64,000 nucleotides of DNA from Marthasterias glacialis (lineage: Eukaryota; Echinodermata; Asteroidea; Forcipulatida; Asteriidae): assembly GCA_911728455.2 (NCBI GenBank), contig OU452225.1:23532495-23596494 (forward strand), given 5' to 3'. Under the pieces are notes generated by a model. It saw only the letters and a list, made by a program, of their open reading frames with translations. It was not told where the DNA came from and did not search any database. Below, piece by piece: positions 1 through 11,284 of this stretch. Within the stretch, counting starts at the first letter, position 1; each line of letters begins with the position of its first letter. Position numbers and translations under genes: made by a program.

Positions 1-3000
1 TGCCGCTATCTGAGGAATTCTTCCTGGTTGTTGATCGCTGTCAAACATTCTAAGCATTTGTGTTCATTTAATAATGTTGTTGTTTACTCTCGACTGCAGT
101 AGACTCCTGTGTCAACACTTTTTTTTCATACACACGTATGATGCCCTATCAACCAATCCCCAAACTGCATTTGTTCAAAGCGCATTTTAAAAATGCACCA
201 GTCTAGACTAGTTGAACTTGAGCCTCACTCTGATCAATACTCTAAGTCCTCGAGTACGATGGATGTATATTTTAACCATACAATTCTGTTGTCTGAAACA
301 TAGGTAAGGCCGTGTTTGAATTTGTTGGTATGTGTCAACATAAGTTAAAATGTGGTAATCTAGCCACTGCTGCTAGTTTGGAAATGGCCTAACAGGGAAA
401 CGCATCGTTTTTGGTTACGCAGCTAAGCAGGGAACCAGTCACTGTTTGTCTCGCAGAGAACCTGTGACAGAAATTTGCATTACATGCATAATTGTTTAGC
501 CGGTAACCCTTCTCTACATAGTCAAACCTTTCTAAGCTCGACACATTGTTTTTTCTGTACTGAGCAACTCTCTGAAAATGACACCCCCTCCCCCCATAGG
601 AAAACAAATTGCTGGATTTTAACTCCCCCTTTTTTAAGTCTTATTTTAATAGAAACTTTGATTTCAATACAATAAGTAATTAAAAATTATACATAGTTAT
701 TAAAATCTCTGTCCATTTGCAACACCTGATTGTAAAGAGGAAAATGTAATAATTATTGTAATATTGCAAAGTAACAGTGGTAATAATTATATCGTAACTC
801 TTTTCATATCTGCTTCATCAGTGAGGAACTTATTTCAATATTTCAATGTGGCATTCGCACAGAAGTAGTGAGCAACATTAATTGGTTGAAGCAATGTGTA
901 TGTTTTCATTTTGTTTGCAAAAATATGTATCTAGAGAGCTTCAATCCAAGAAAAAAAACACTTATTTATTTTTAAACAAATTCGATGTGCGTATTTTTTG
1001 AAAACTATCCAGCTAAATCACAAGGTCAGGAAGTTAGGTACAATGAAATAGGAGCTTTTGAGTTAAAATGTTGGGTTTTTGTTGGGTTTTTTTTTTATTT
1101 ATTTATTTATTTTTTTTGTGGAAAGTTTACAAGGTTAAACCAAGAACAGCTTCAGGAAACTGCAGGCACTGGCCTTATGCCCTGCAGGCAAGCATCCCTA
1201 TTTTTGTTACCTTGATTTGTTACCTTGATTTTTGTTACCTGATTGTTTAAGGCTGTGTCTAAAGTGATGGGCTTCGTCAATGGCTATGGCCAGATTGCTG
1301 GAAAGTCATTTTCGTCCACATTGAGTGAGTTCGAGAGTGCACATTTAATCGAACTGTGGTTGACCACTGACTAGCAATACACATGCACAGTGACGTATAC
1401 ACTTGAACGACCCGTTAGGTAGTCTAGTTTAAACATAATGCTCTGTCGGCACTGATATGTGCACTTCAAAGACTTTCCGCCATTCTGCAATTTCGTCACT
1501 GGTTCCCGTCTGCGCTTCAGACAGGTTGACATGAAACAAGGCTACCGGGACCAGGGAAGAAACCAAGGTCCTGAGGCTGGTTCCAAAATGGTCGACCACA
1601 GCAGTCAACCAATGGTCGACCAGCCTGGGTTCGGGTCAAGATGGCCGACCTTTAGTTAACCATAGTGCGCACACGAACTTGCTCATTGTCGTTGCATCCG
1701 TAGACAAAGTCACTTAATTGGGACAGAGCCTAAAGTTTCCCCACATTGCCGCCACCTTGCACATGGATGGACAGAGGATGAACATAATTTGTAGGGCCCT
1801 TTTTCGAAAACCCGGTTTTGGCTTAGGTTCTGTGTGCCTGTTCAAAGACCCATGCTATATTTGCACGTTTCCAAATTTACTGACGAGGCCTGAACTTAAA
1901 GGCGAAGCCATGGTTTGGAAAAGGTCTTACTTCACTCTGAGCACCATACGCAAAATGCACAACTCACCCATCCTACTGCATGGTGGCAGGCTTTATGCTG
2001 TTGTGATTGGTCAATGAGTTAAAGAGCGGAGCTTATTGGATCGGTATTACACCTTTAAATTATAATTAGGCAATATATGCTGCATACAGTACAGCATCGG
2101 ATTTTCAACTTACCAATTAACCTAAAAAGTTGCCAAGTTTACTCAGAACATGTCGGGATTTATGTGTTTTCAATCTTTGCTATGTTAATTCTTGTTCAAT
2201 TTCCACAGACACTGAAGGGTTGAATGATTTCAAGTTTGCTAAATCACTACAAATATTGAAAATAATTCTCATTCTAAGACACCCCCCCCCCCCCCCACTA
2301 TTGAAAGTTTTTGTTGTTGCCAAATTTTTTCCCAAGCCGTACATTTGCTTAGATTATTAAACTGCATAAATGTAGGCCATCTTCTAAGAATTGCATTCAA
2401 GTTGTGACCATTCGATTCTTTTATTGGAAATTGTTATTCATCAAAATGTTCTTATGTGATCCTTTTTTCTTTTTGTTCTTTTTTTTCTTGTTTAAATATG
2501 TGGCCCAAATTGCAAAATAATGAAGTACTTTTTCAGGAAATTTAATGGAAAGTTAATTTCTTCTACTATTTCGAAGAATAGGGCCTACCGGAAACACATG
2601 TGGTTGGTTAATCGTTGAAAACTGATGTTTCTCTGATTTGATTGGATTAGGCCAGACAAAACAAATTGTATCACCATGGTGATTTGTTCAATTATTTGAC
2701 CGTTGTAATTTCTTTCAAAACGCCAGGCAGTTTACAGGCAACCCTGTGACCAAGCCATGTCTCCAACAAGCAAACCAAACTATTTTGGAATTTTCCCGGG
2801 GGTGGTAAGACCAATTTTCTCTGGGCCGAAAGACCATTGGGAACATGGCTTTTGTGCTACAGAAGTATTCCTTTTCGTGTATAGTGCAGTCGGTTGTCCC
2901 TTGTAGTCTAAGCATACTCTTTGATAGTAAGCACATGGGCTACTTTATTCTCCGCAAGTTTTAGCAGCGAAGCTTTAAAAACTGTAGCCTAATCAAATTA

Positions 3001-3904
3001 GTTTGACAAGCACAAATTTGCCGGGAACCAGTTTCAAACGATTAGACCGCTTGACATTTCAGCTGGGAACAATTTGCTTGCCAGAAAGACATATTCTTCA
3101 ATGTTTTCGTTGCAGCCAACAGCCGTGCAGCCGAAGTCGCTTGATTCGGAGGCGGCCTAAATAATGAAAATGCTTTATTTGAAATCTGCCCCTTGTCATG
3201 CTGCTCTTTTGTGCAATCCCGCTTTATGTATTGAAAAAAAAACAAGAATTGAAGTTTGGTTTTAATTAATAATATAAAAACTGGTGAACAATTTTGTGTA
3301 ACGGCTAAAACAGCTGAATTGTAAAAAATTTCGAGGGGAAACAATCTTGCAAAAGTAGAAAGCCTAGACTTGGTGAAATTTACAACTCTGAAAAAAAAAA
3401 TGCATGATGCTTTTCTAATGATCTGGATTGTTTATTTGAAGAAAACAAAAACTAAAGAAGACTTGCCCCTTCGGAAAAAGTAATTGTTGGTTTTTAGTTT
3501 AAGTTCTTTGCCCACATTGTAAGTATGTTTACTCATGTCCATGCGAGTTAAAGGCTCTTCAATGGTTCTTCATTATAACGAATTAAAATTATAATGATTT
3601 CAAAAATATAGTATTTCTTGTTTTTGTGATTTTGTCTTTTGCATTCTTTGCATTTCACTTGTTGAATGCATTTTTTTTTGTATAGATAACTTGGTGCACA
3701 GTCTATAACTTGGTGCATAGTCTATAGTTACCCACGGTTTTAAATCAAACTTTGTAACTAGAAATGTTTTTTTCTTAAGCATGTATTAATTATTTTATTT
3801 GAAAATTCGTGGGCCTGCACCCAAAAGATCTATTTCAGAAATGTTTTTAAATACTTTTAAATACTCAATGAACGTGAAACCTCAGTGTGACCTACAAAAT
3901 ATAC
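1..3904. other. Intergenic DNA, no gene recognised
   Basis: I see no coding region here that resembles a known family; the longest open frames are about 100 codons and lack family motifs. The stretch holds low-complexity DNA: a three-fold TTGTTACCTTGATTT-like tandem at about 1201-1243, a run of about 15 C at 2282-2296 and T-rich or A-rich tracts. A weak inverted pair (AGGCTGTGTCT near 1251 and its approximate reverse complement near 1720) may mark an old DNA element. Confidence 0.6.
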
Positions 3905-4012
3905 AGTAAAAACCACAAGGGAAACTGACCATGTTATAAAAAAAAGTTTGACTAGAACTTGATTCGCACCTGCGACCTCCGGATTTACTTGCCGGTGTCA
4001 TAGGGTATTCTG
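3905..4012 (-). repeat. tRNA-like SINE fragment, family D
   Basis: Read on the minus strand, this matches the plus-strand copy at 12410-12535: a GTGCCGGTA-like start, CCGG-GGTCGC before a degenerate B box, a poly-T stretch, then CAGTTTCCCTTGTGGTTT. The shared order of blocks shows a dispersed family. The degraded B box suggests an old, inactive copy. Confidence 0.55.
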
Positions 4013-4561
4013 TCCTCCGGGTAATGTGTCCACCATACGGTAAATTAATGTGGGCTGGAGAAATTTATTCAAAAGAGGGCGCTATCAGAAGGAGTTAGTA
4101 CACAATTCGCAAGATGCACTCGGACAGAATCTCCTTCCACACCGGCATTCTACAAACTGATAATGGCCCCAAAGTTTAGTAGGGTCGAATAACATGAAAA
4201 ACGTAAAACGGTGAAAGGCACTTTCCACGACAGTTACGTTAACCACTGACAAAGTAAGGGAGATTCGTCCGTTATTGCGCAGAATTATGACTGTTACAAT
4301 TGTAAAAAAATGTCTGGTTTATGTTTACAACTTCCGTGTTCTGTGGTTTAACATTCCTGCACTGGAAATCAAGAAAATAATCATGATTAAAGGAACACAT
4401 TGCCTTCAAATCTCTTGAAATGTTGCTGTTTGGAATTGCTCCTTACCTTTTTAAGAGGTAGTCATGCAATAAAACACCTACACTAGTGTGTTGTAATTAG
4501 TGGTGATTCAAAAACATAAATTTTCCTCTGCAGGAAATATAACCAGTCAGTCCGCCATTTT

Positions 4562-4750
4562 GTGGAGTCAAACATTTTGGTTCTAGAAAATGGCGGACCG
4601 TGTTCTGTCGAATTAAGCAAAAACCACACAATTTCAAGGAATATTTATGTGAATCATTATATTCTACTTTTAAAATATCTTTCCAACCATATTCATTTCA
4701 TAACACTTTTTATAGCCCAAAAGCGCCCAATCCGAAGGCACCGTGCCTGT
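4562..4750 (-). repeat. Dispersed repeat G, uninterrupted copy
   Basis: The reverse complement of this interval matches 9290-9349 plus 9628-9720, including GGGCGCTTTTGGGCTATAAAAAG, AATATGGTTGGA and AGATATTTTAAAAGTAGAAT. The other copy is split by a LINE fragment, so this one shows the pre-insertion arrangement. It lies just downstream of the DYNLT4-like gene. Confidence 0.7.
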
Positions 4751-4797
4751 TCAGGCGATTTTCTGCCAACTTTTTTCCCAGCTGGTTCAATGGATGG

Positions 4798-4906
4798 ACC
4801 TGTTGGTAAGTGACGACGTTTTTGAGCCGGAAGTGCAATGTAAACGAATGGTATACATGCATGTACATGTACATTAACATTCGTTACACTGCACTTCCGG
4901 CTCAGC
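4798..4906. mobile_element. Palindromic MITE, family M1, copy 1
   Basis: A left arm TGAGCCGGAAGTGCAATGTAA is repeated inverted on the right as TTACACTGCACTTCCGGCTCA, around an ATGTACATGTACAT core. A second copy at 53389-53498 shares arms, order and core, and carries the longer terminal sequence CCTGTTGGTAAG on its other side. It is a short non-autonomous foldback element with no coding capacity. Confidence 0.7.
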
Positions 4907-5144
4907 TGTGTTGGACTGTGTTCGAAACTCGTCGAGGCCGGGTACATGCATGGATTCGATGTTTCAGTTGACGGTCTTCAGTCGTTTGTATAATTTTCAA
5001 AAACAGCGTATCATCATACTGAATTACACTGAAAAAGGTTTTACACCACTGTTCTGGAACATCGTGTTGGATCCTTGCTAAATTCTTTTTTACACACGGG
5101 TGCTTAAGATCACCTTTTGGAAGACCACCAAGTCACCTCCAGCG

Positions 5145-5819
5145 CTACTCTTGGTACACGGCATAAAGACTAACAACAGCAAAAAGAGTTGGATTCTCAT
5201 ACACGACGGACACGAAACCATCCTTTGCCGAATCCCACAGGCACCTACCGACATCCTGCACTTCCTGTCCGCTCTTCTGGCCAAGACAGACGACACAGAC
5301 GAGTTTGTACCGGTCGAACCCGAGCAGTTTGACTCTCTGCTTGACCATATCGCTGATGTTACGCGCCTTCGCGGCCATCAGGACCGGGCTCTCGTACCTG
5401 ATGTTCTCCAAGTCCTGAAGGACATTCTCGATGACCTGTCTCACCGGTTTCTCTCTGAAGGGCCTCTCCGGATCCATCTTGTAGGTGTTCGGTCGAGTCA
5501 TGTTCGCGGTCATGCCCCTTCCAGTCGCCGAGCCATCCGTACCCCAACCCCGCTCATCCACGGAGAGCACCCGGCGAGAGAAGGACATTTTCCGGTTGCG
5601 GTAGTCCTGATCATTGCCGAAGCTCTGCTTACGGGTCCTATATTCCCCATCCATACTTCCAAGTGAAATATTCCTGGGCCTGCCGGTGCTACCGAAAGAC
5701 ACCTTACGGGAGCGGGTCTCACCGTGGTCGTGGCCCGGCGGCATCCCGGTGGCTATATCCATCGGTGCCGTATACACCGAGGTTTTCCGCCGTGGTTTTT
5801 GTTCAGCTTGCTCGGTCAT
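5145..5819 (-). CDS. DYNLT4: Tctex-1 domain protein, DYNLT4-like
   Basis: This single-exon frame encodes 224 residues. Residues about 117-224 form a Tctex-1 (dynein light chain Tctex-type) domain: RYKLVC at 170-175, LGQKSGQ, RCLWD at 192-196, the LFAV strand near 212 and a terminal Y-x-x-x-YQE, where the family usually ends. Such proteins dimerise and tether cargo or axonemal parts to dynein. The N-terminal 110 residues are basic and low in complexity, with repeated R-x-x-S sites (RRKTS, SRKVS, TRKQS, NRKMS, RRVLS). KVSF at 39-42 fits the RVxF phosphatase-1 docking consensus; mammalian TCTEX1D4 is known to bind PP1 through an equivalent motif, which favours DYNLT4 over DYNLT5. The start is chosen for its CACCATGA context and lack of a longer frame. 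No polyadenylation signal was seen close downstream. Domain call is firm; the exact paralogue is inferred. Confidence 0.85.
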   Translation of the reverse strand: MTEQAEQKPRRKTSVYTAPMDIATGMPPGHDHGETRSRKVSFGSTGRPRNISLGSMDGEYRTRKQSFGNDQDYRNRKMSFSRRVLSVDERGWGTDGSATGRGMTANMTRPNTYKMDPERPFREKPVRQVIENVLQDLENIRYESPVLMAAKARNISDMVKQRVKLLGFDRYKLVCVVCLGQKSGQEVQDVGRCLWDSAKDGFVSVVYENPTLFAVVSLYAVYQE

Positions 5820-6262
5820 GGTGAAGTAAATTTCTGATCAAACTTCGTGAGTGCCGTCAGCTGGCTGTAGAAGCCCGTCAATTTGACGCGTCTTGTTTAA
5901 TCAGGGGTGGTTAAGCGAGCACTTGTTCAAATTCCAAGTGTTTTATGGATTTTGCTGGGGTCAGTGAGGTAGGTAAGGCGACACTGAGAGTTTCCTGCAA
6001 AGATGATAAACAATGTTGATGTCATTCATCAGTATGGGCCTACAGCATGACTAGGATTATGTTGAGAAAAGTATGCTATAAAATCAGACATATTGTCACG
6101 AAAAAGAAAGGATAATGGACAGGGAGACATTAAGTTCACATACTTACATGAATAAAGTGTTTGATGGTGATGAGAAAAAACAATCAAACAAACAAAGGCG
6201 GAACATATTACTCCACAACTAATTATGGCTTCTGTGTAAAAGCGAAAAACAATTTTTTAATG

Positions 6263-6304
6263 GCCCGATGTTTCGACCCCAGCAGAGTCATTCTCAAAGG
6301 CTAG
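6263..6304 (-). repeat. GGGTCGAAACAT repeat motif
   Basis: On the minus strand a short stem (GACTC ... GGGTC) is followed directly by GAAACATCGGGC. The layout of a short hairpin then CGAAAC(A/G)T is shared with the foldback element at 31018-31298. It is probably the edge of a degraded retroelement or foldback element. Confidence 0.35.
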
Positions 6305-6468
6305 ACAACACAACACACACACATACAGATATTATAAGTGTAACATGAAGTCAGGTGGAAAAGGGATGACAAGAAAGGAGAAGAATGCAGTCAAAAGAAT
6401 GTAAAAACAAAAAAAAACCGAAGAAAAAAAACCGATTTTAATCGAAAAGGCTTCCCTTTTATAAAAAA

Positions 6469-6520
6469 AGAGAGAGAGAGAGAGAATTAAAAAAACACAC
6501 ACACACACACACACACACAC
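6469..6520. repeat. (AG)n and (AC)n microsatellites
   Basis: About eight AG units at 6469-6485 are followed after a short A-rich spacer by about thirteen AC units at 6495-6520. Confidence 0.95.
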
Positions 6521-9167
6521 CTGATGAAACCTATGAAATAGTTCCTTTCGAATAACTGCCCTTTAATTATACACAATGAAAATCAACCCTCAACATAAAA
6601 TTTATTATATCTCAAAACACAACCGTCATGCGTGTATTCTTGTGACCACCTAAATTGCAGACATTTTCTCAGGTATTGATTTGGTTGGTATATATGTTGA
6701 GGAATAAAATTGCTCTCTCATAAAACAATAATTCATCACTTTTCGATTATTTTCAAAAGTATTCGTTTTCGGAATATTAAATGGTCCACGGGTTTTAGTG
6801 CAGCGCTGAGCCCAGAGTGGTTTTCAGGTCACATCGTGTAGAAACTGAACCAATTAAAGTTGACGGCCCGATTTTTGCCGAAATTTGACAGATGGTGGTG
6901 TTTTCAGAATGATTTCATTAAACTTTCGCATTGCACAAATTACATGTAACGTGCAAAATTCTACATGGCTGGTGGACGTGAGAAAATGTCAGGATCCCGA
7001 CAATAATTCATTTTTAGTTTTTAACTACCACTTACATATACCATCCCCCCCGTGCAATACCTTATTTGAAAGCTTATTACTTTCTTGAATCTATAGAAAT
7101 AGCTAGTTAAATTTTAATCTGAATTTTCGGGTCAAATTGGCCCCAAATCGGACCCAGCATCTTTAACATTGCAGCATAAGCTTCCTATCACAACAGCCGA
7201 AGCCTCATATTCATACATTAAATTTCCTTTACCCATCAGGGTATTGCATAATGTCACAAAAATGGTTTCTATTGTGCTCTGCATTGTTTTAAAAACCACA
7301 TAATAGTGTAGGTCTCCAAAAAAATAATTTTAAACGAGTTATACAGCCGAAGGAAAATTAAAGGTAAAATAATAAGGATTGGTAAGGCTGATATTGCAGT
7401 GTTTTAACTTTTTGTGATTCAATATAATTATACATGAAAAAAATCTGTGAAAATTTGAGCTCAATCCGTCGTCTGAGTAAAGAGAAAATAGTGAAAAACT
7501 GTGAACATTTTTCCGCGACACATTGTCCTTAATTTCGATCGTTACAATCGAAATTAAAATCGAGGTCTTCAAAGTCTATTTTCTCGACTTTGAGTATTTC
7601 AGACATAAATGTTTCTGTGGAAGATTAGTACTGACTTCATAATCAGTCAACTTTTAGTTTGATGCTATAGGATACAAAATTTAAATCAAATCTTTTTTTT
7701 AATTGGATGCATGGTTCTGATGAAAACATCAAAAGAGATGAAAAGCGGCCCATAGCAAAAGCTAAAATCAAGTTGCTATAAAATAACTACAAAAAGAAGG
7801 AACATACAATAATTAGGAACAACAAAAACTAGGGTAAGTGAAGCTGGTGGTCTTGGAGTCCTGCTTCTGGACGAGAGCCCTAGTGTCTGACTTAGGCGAG
7901 TGCCGTTCACCCACACTTTACTTGAGATCTTTGGTTCATTTTAAAAACATCCACACACTACCTTTTCGGAGGCTCTTCGTTCGCCAAATCATCCGTCGTT
8001 TTAGCCCTCAGTTTCTCACCAATGTTCGCAAATCAGGAACTTGAAAGACTTTCAAAACTGTTTTTCCTTCGTGTGAAGTAAATCTGCTCTGCAGTTGAGA
8101 TGCACGCAACTGACGCAGACTTAGTTGTATGTTTAGGCTAGAGTTTCTAATTGTGTTTGTTGCCGGTTCATCCACCGCGGAAATGATCAAGTTTCACCCC
8201 AAAATAACCGCACGCAGATTTTCTCAATATCCAGTTCCCAGTTTTCAGAGAATTCCTTCCCAAGTTGTAAACTCACCCTTGTCAAATTCGTTTACAAAAA
8301 GGAAGCATCATCCAGCAACACCAACACACTGCTAAAATCTAGTAGTACACTACCGATACAGTTTATGCAGCCTATAGAAAGGCTCTGGACAGGACGTGAC
8401 CTGAATCACGGTGGGATTGCAGCAGTTTAGTTTCACCTACACAAAAGTTTTACCCGTTACCAAGTACAACTGTTTACAGATCGCGATCGATGCGATTAGA
8501 ATTTGGGAATAGTTATTAGAATGATAAATTACAGTTTACTGCTCTGTACCGTGGGCTCAATTCATTCCTTTGATAAAGGATCGTGCCTAGTAATAGGCAG
8601 GCTCCAAACTTTAGGTTCTTCCATGCGTGTCAATATTTTGATCAGGTAGCACCACCAGTGCACGAGTAGTTGAATCCCATTGAACCCGATCTGTGAGATG
8701 ATTAATACTATTAAAATACCCCGTCGCATTCACTGATTGACTTTTTGGTGCGATATTTACCGCCCTCATTATTTTACACAAAAGTACGGGCAAACTTCCC
8801 CAACAATGAACGCTGCCACCATGGCAACTGTTGTCAATACGTACATTGTACTTTAATCTGTACCATTATTCTGCGTTACCAAGTGCCACGTGAGGACATG
8901 TTTTTGATCACCTTTTGTGAATGAGTATTTCTGTGCCAAGGGCAAATTCTCTGTTGGACTTGACTCGACCTCCAGTTACTGAATCGAACCTTGGTTTTCC
9001 CAACAGCATGGATGGTTGACCATAGGGACACTCGAGGCTGTGAACTAACTTCCTCGGGGTGCACCCCACTAAATCGGTAGAAAACAATTCGTCGGACTCA
9101 TGAATATGTTGGCCTTCAAAATATTCCATTTAAAGAAGATTTACGAGCCATTCCCCTCACCCCCCCC

Positions 9168-9226
9168 CAAAAAAAAAAAAAATAAATAAATAAATAAATA
9201 AAATTAATAAATAAATAAAAATAAAT
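9168..9226. repeat. A-rich (AAAT)n tract
   Basis: A C run and an A run lead into repeated AAAT units. This may be the tail of an unrecognised retroposon, but I could not define a body for one. Confidence 0.8.
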
Positions 9227-9284
9227 CGTAGATATACGGTCTGGCGGTGTTAAATTAACTTTCCACACTGGAGGACATCCATAA

Positions 9285-9720
9285 TAAAAGGGCACGTTGC
9301 CTTCAGATTGGGCGCTTTTGGGCTATAAAAAGCGTTTATCAAATTAATATGGTTGGATCTTCTTCAGGTACCATGTCCCTTCAGGACGTCGGTGATCATG
9401 GCTCTCCACAGTTTCCTGTCTCTCGTTGTTTTCAGCAACTCCTGTTCTCTTTCTGTGTACTCTTTCATTATCTGGTACCCTGACCGCCATCCATTGACTT
9501 AGACTTTTCAAGTATGTTAACCGTTGCCTCTCCCTGCTTCTCTTTCCCTCGATTCGCCCCGTGATTAAGTTCTCAAGACCTTCTTTCCTCATTACGTGTC
9601 CAAAGAATTGCAACTGTGTGGTTGGATAGATATTTTAAAAGTAGAATGTATGATTCACATACAATATCCTTTCAAACTGTGCGTTTTTTTGTTTAATTTC
9701 GTGACAGAACATAATGATTC
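9285..9720 (+). repeat. Dispersed repeat G, copy split by a LINE
   Basis: The left part (9290-9349) and right part (9628-9720) are contiguous in the other copy at 4562-4750 (reverse strand). They are separated here by LINE-derived sequence flanked by a 9-base direct repeat. Confidence 0.7.
9359..9618 (-). pseudogene. 5'-truncated LINE, reverse-transcriptase C-terminus
   Basis: The minus strand reads QLQFFGHVMRKEGLENL then GRIEGKRSRERQR, the typical region after the reverse-transcriptase domain of RTE-type LINEs. After a frameshift it continues in another frame as DRKLWRAMITDVLKGHGT, a common C-terminal ending of such elements. Only the last tenth of the protein is present. TGGTTGGAT occurs at both edges (9350-9358 and 9619-9627) as a target-site duplication, and the paralogous repeat at 4562-4750 is the empty site. 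It is a dead insertion. Confidence 0.8.
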
Positions 9721-9828
9721 CGCGTGCTTCACATATTAAGGGAAACAGGCAGACATTTTGCAAACTTTGACTAAATCGATGCAAATTTTGTGTTCTGAAC
9801 TTATTAATGGAACAATTTTAGGGCATGG

Positions 9829-10652
9829 TATTTCTAGTCGAATGGAGGCCTGATCATACTTTTTGAATTATTCAAGATTTAATTAAAACATAATTCACAA
9901 TAAAATAATAACAAATAGTGTTAAAATGTTGCTATATCGCAAAGTATAATTAATAATTGGGTTTGGTATAAATAAACAAGTTCAGCAATGCTTTATCTAT
10001 CATTTCAAACCATAAAATTGCAATTGACAATTTTTGCTAATCATCGAAACAAAAACTTGAAATGCGTTTTTCTAAACGGAAAATAAGAGAGGATACTTCT
10101 AGTCGATTTTACTTGAATGAAACCTGATAATTCATATCTTTTTGAAATATTAAATATTTAATAAGATAATTTACATTTAAAGGCAAAGTATACCTTTGGT
10201 TTTTGGAACCGTACGTTTGCCTTAATGCTATATAGTTGTAGATATATACCATGAAACTAACCTGTGTAAATTTCATTTCAAAAGGTGACAGCGTTTTTGA
10301 GATATCGCCAAAAATCTGGAGCGGTTGTGTTCACGCAGAAAAAGTATCCGTCATTGAAATACACATTCTGAGAAGCGTTACGGCCATAACGCTTCTCAGA
10401 TTCAAATTTTTGGGGGATAAAAAGTGATATATTTTTCCATAACTGCAGTACTTCGAAGTGAAACGTTTCTCAAAATGCATTATACTATCCAAAGCTGCTG
10501 TACTCCTTACCAAGTAAGTTTTTATTGCCAAAAATTTTCAGAGTCAGTACCAAACGTATGCAATGTCTTTAATACAAAATAATGTTGCTGTATCGCAAAG
10601 TATAATGAATTGTTGGGTTTGGCATAAATACAAACAATGCTCTATCTTTCAC
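9829..10652 (+). repeat. Tandem duplication, second copy interrupted
   Basis: Copy one (9829-10010) runs from TTCTAGTCGAATG through GTTGCTATATCGCAAAGTATAAT to ATGCTTTATCT. Copy two starts at about 10096 with TTCTAGTCGATTTTAC, breaks off near 10175, and resumes at 10572 with GTTGCTGTATCGCAAAGTATAAT. The intervening 10176-10571 is a separate inserted element. Confidence 0.65.
10176..10571. mobile_element. MITE-like element with TTAAAG termini
   Basis: The left end TTAAAGGCAAAGTATACCTTTGGTT is roughly repeated inverted at the right end, whose complement reads TTAAAGACATTGCATACGTTTGGTA. It sits inside the second copy of a tandem duplication, so its borders are supported by the uninterrupted first copy. 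A 14-base perfect hairpin (TCTGAGAAGCGTTA and complement) lies inside at 10367-10400. There is no coding capacity. Confidence 0.6.
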
Positions 10653-10734
10653 TGTTATTAGCGCTTGCAGTACCGTTAAGTTTCGTACAAATGCCCCGAT
10701 ACATAGAACGCCGCTCGAGCTCTGTGCCTACAAG

Positions 10735-11284
10735 GCCCATCATGTGAAATACTTGGTAAGAAAGAAAAACAAAACTCACATATTATTTACTTATACCTTG
10801 CATGGTATAAAGATAATGGCAGATAACTTTCCTTGAACCAGCCTATTTCTCCCTGATGTGTTATCGTTTTTGAACAATAATGAACTAATATAACAGATTA
10901 GTTTTCGTCTCAGTGAGATGAAAACTCTACCTGTTGAACACTTGCATGCACGTCACACGCGCCGACTGTGCAACGCGCACCATTTTGGTGGTCAATAGGT
11001 TTACGTGTAGACGCCGCGTTTCCTAAAATGCGCACTTCACTCAGTGACATTGACCACCAAAATGGCGCAACCAAGATTATTGTGATGATGACGTCATGTG
11101 AATTAGGTCAATATAGGAATGTGTACAAAAATGCTGAAAGCATTTTCACCGTTTTCTCGTAAATGAAAAAACGAAATGAGCTGACATTTTCGCAGAATGG
11201 TTTTATTAAATACATAATATCTTGGTTTTCTGCAAAGAATGGAAGAATTTTCAGACACGTTACCAAAGTTGAGCTGGGGCTTTA
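10735..11284 (+). repeat. AAAGCCCCAGCTC MITE family (M2), long copy
   Basis: The right end GAGCTGGGGCTTTA and internal blocks (GGTATAAAGATAATGG, TTAGTTTTCGTCTCAGTGAGA, AAACGAAATGAGCTGACATTT, GCAAAGAATGGAAG) match the copies at 18407-18703 and 36369-36700. This copy has extra sequence inside, including two inverted CATTTTGGTGGTCAAT blocks near 10980 and 11055. The left terminus is not clear. Confidence 0.65.

Larger units (their letters stand above)
5820..9284. other. Intergenic DNA upstream of DYNLT4-like
   Basis: No gene is recognisable. The 5820-6000 stretch is the presumed promoter side of the minus-strand gene, but I see no clear TATA box or X-box. The remainder holds microsatellites (6469-6520), an A-rich AAAT tract (9168-9226) and AT-rich unannotated DNA. 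Confidence 0.5.

Noticed and set aside
5100..5666. Plus-strand 188-codon frame opposite the DYNLT4-like gene
   Set aside because: It is the complement of a clear Tctex-1 domain gene and resembles nothing known.
8815..8830. X-box at GCCACCATGGCAAC
   Set aside because: One half-site fits but the other (GTTGCC-AT-GGTGGC on the complement) violates the RRNRAC pattern, and no gene starts nearby.
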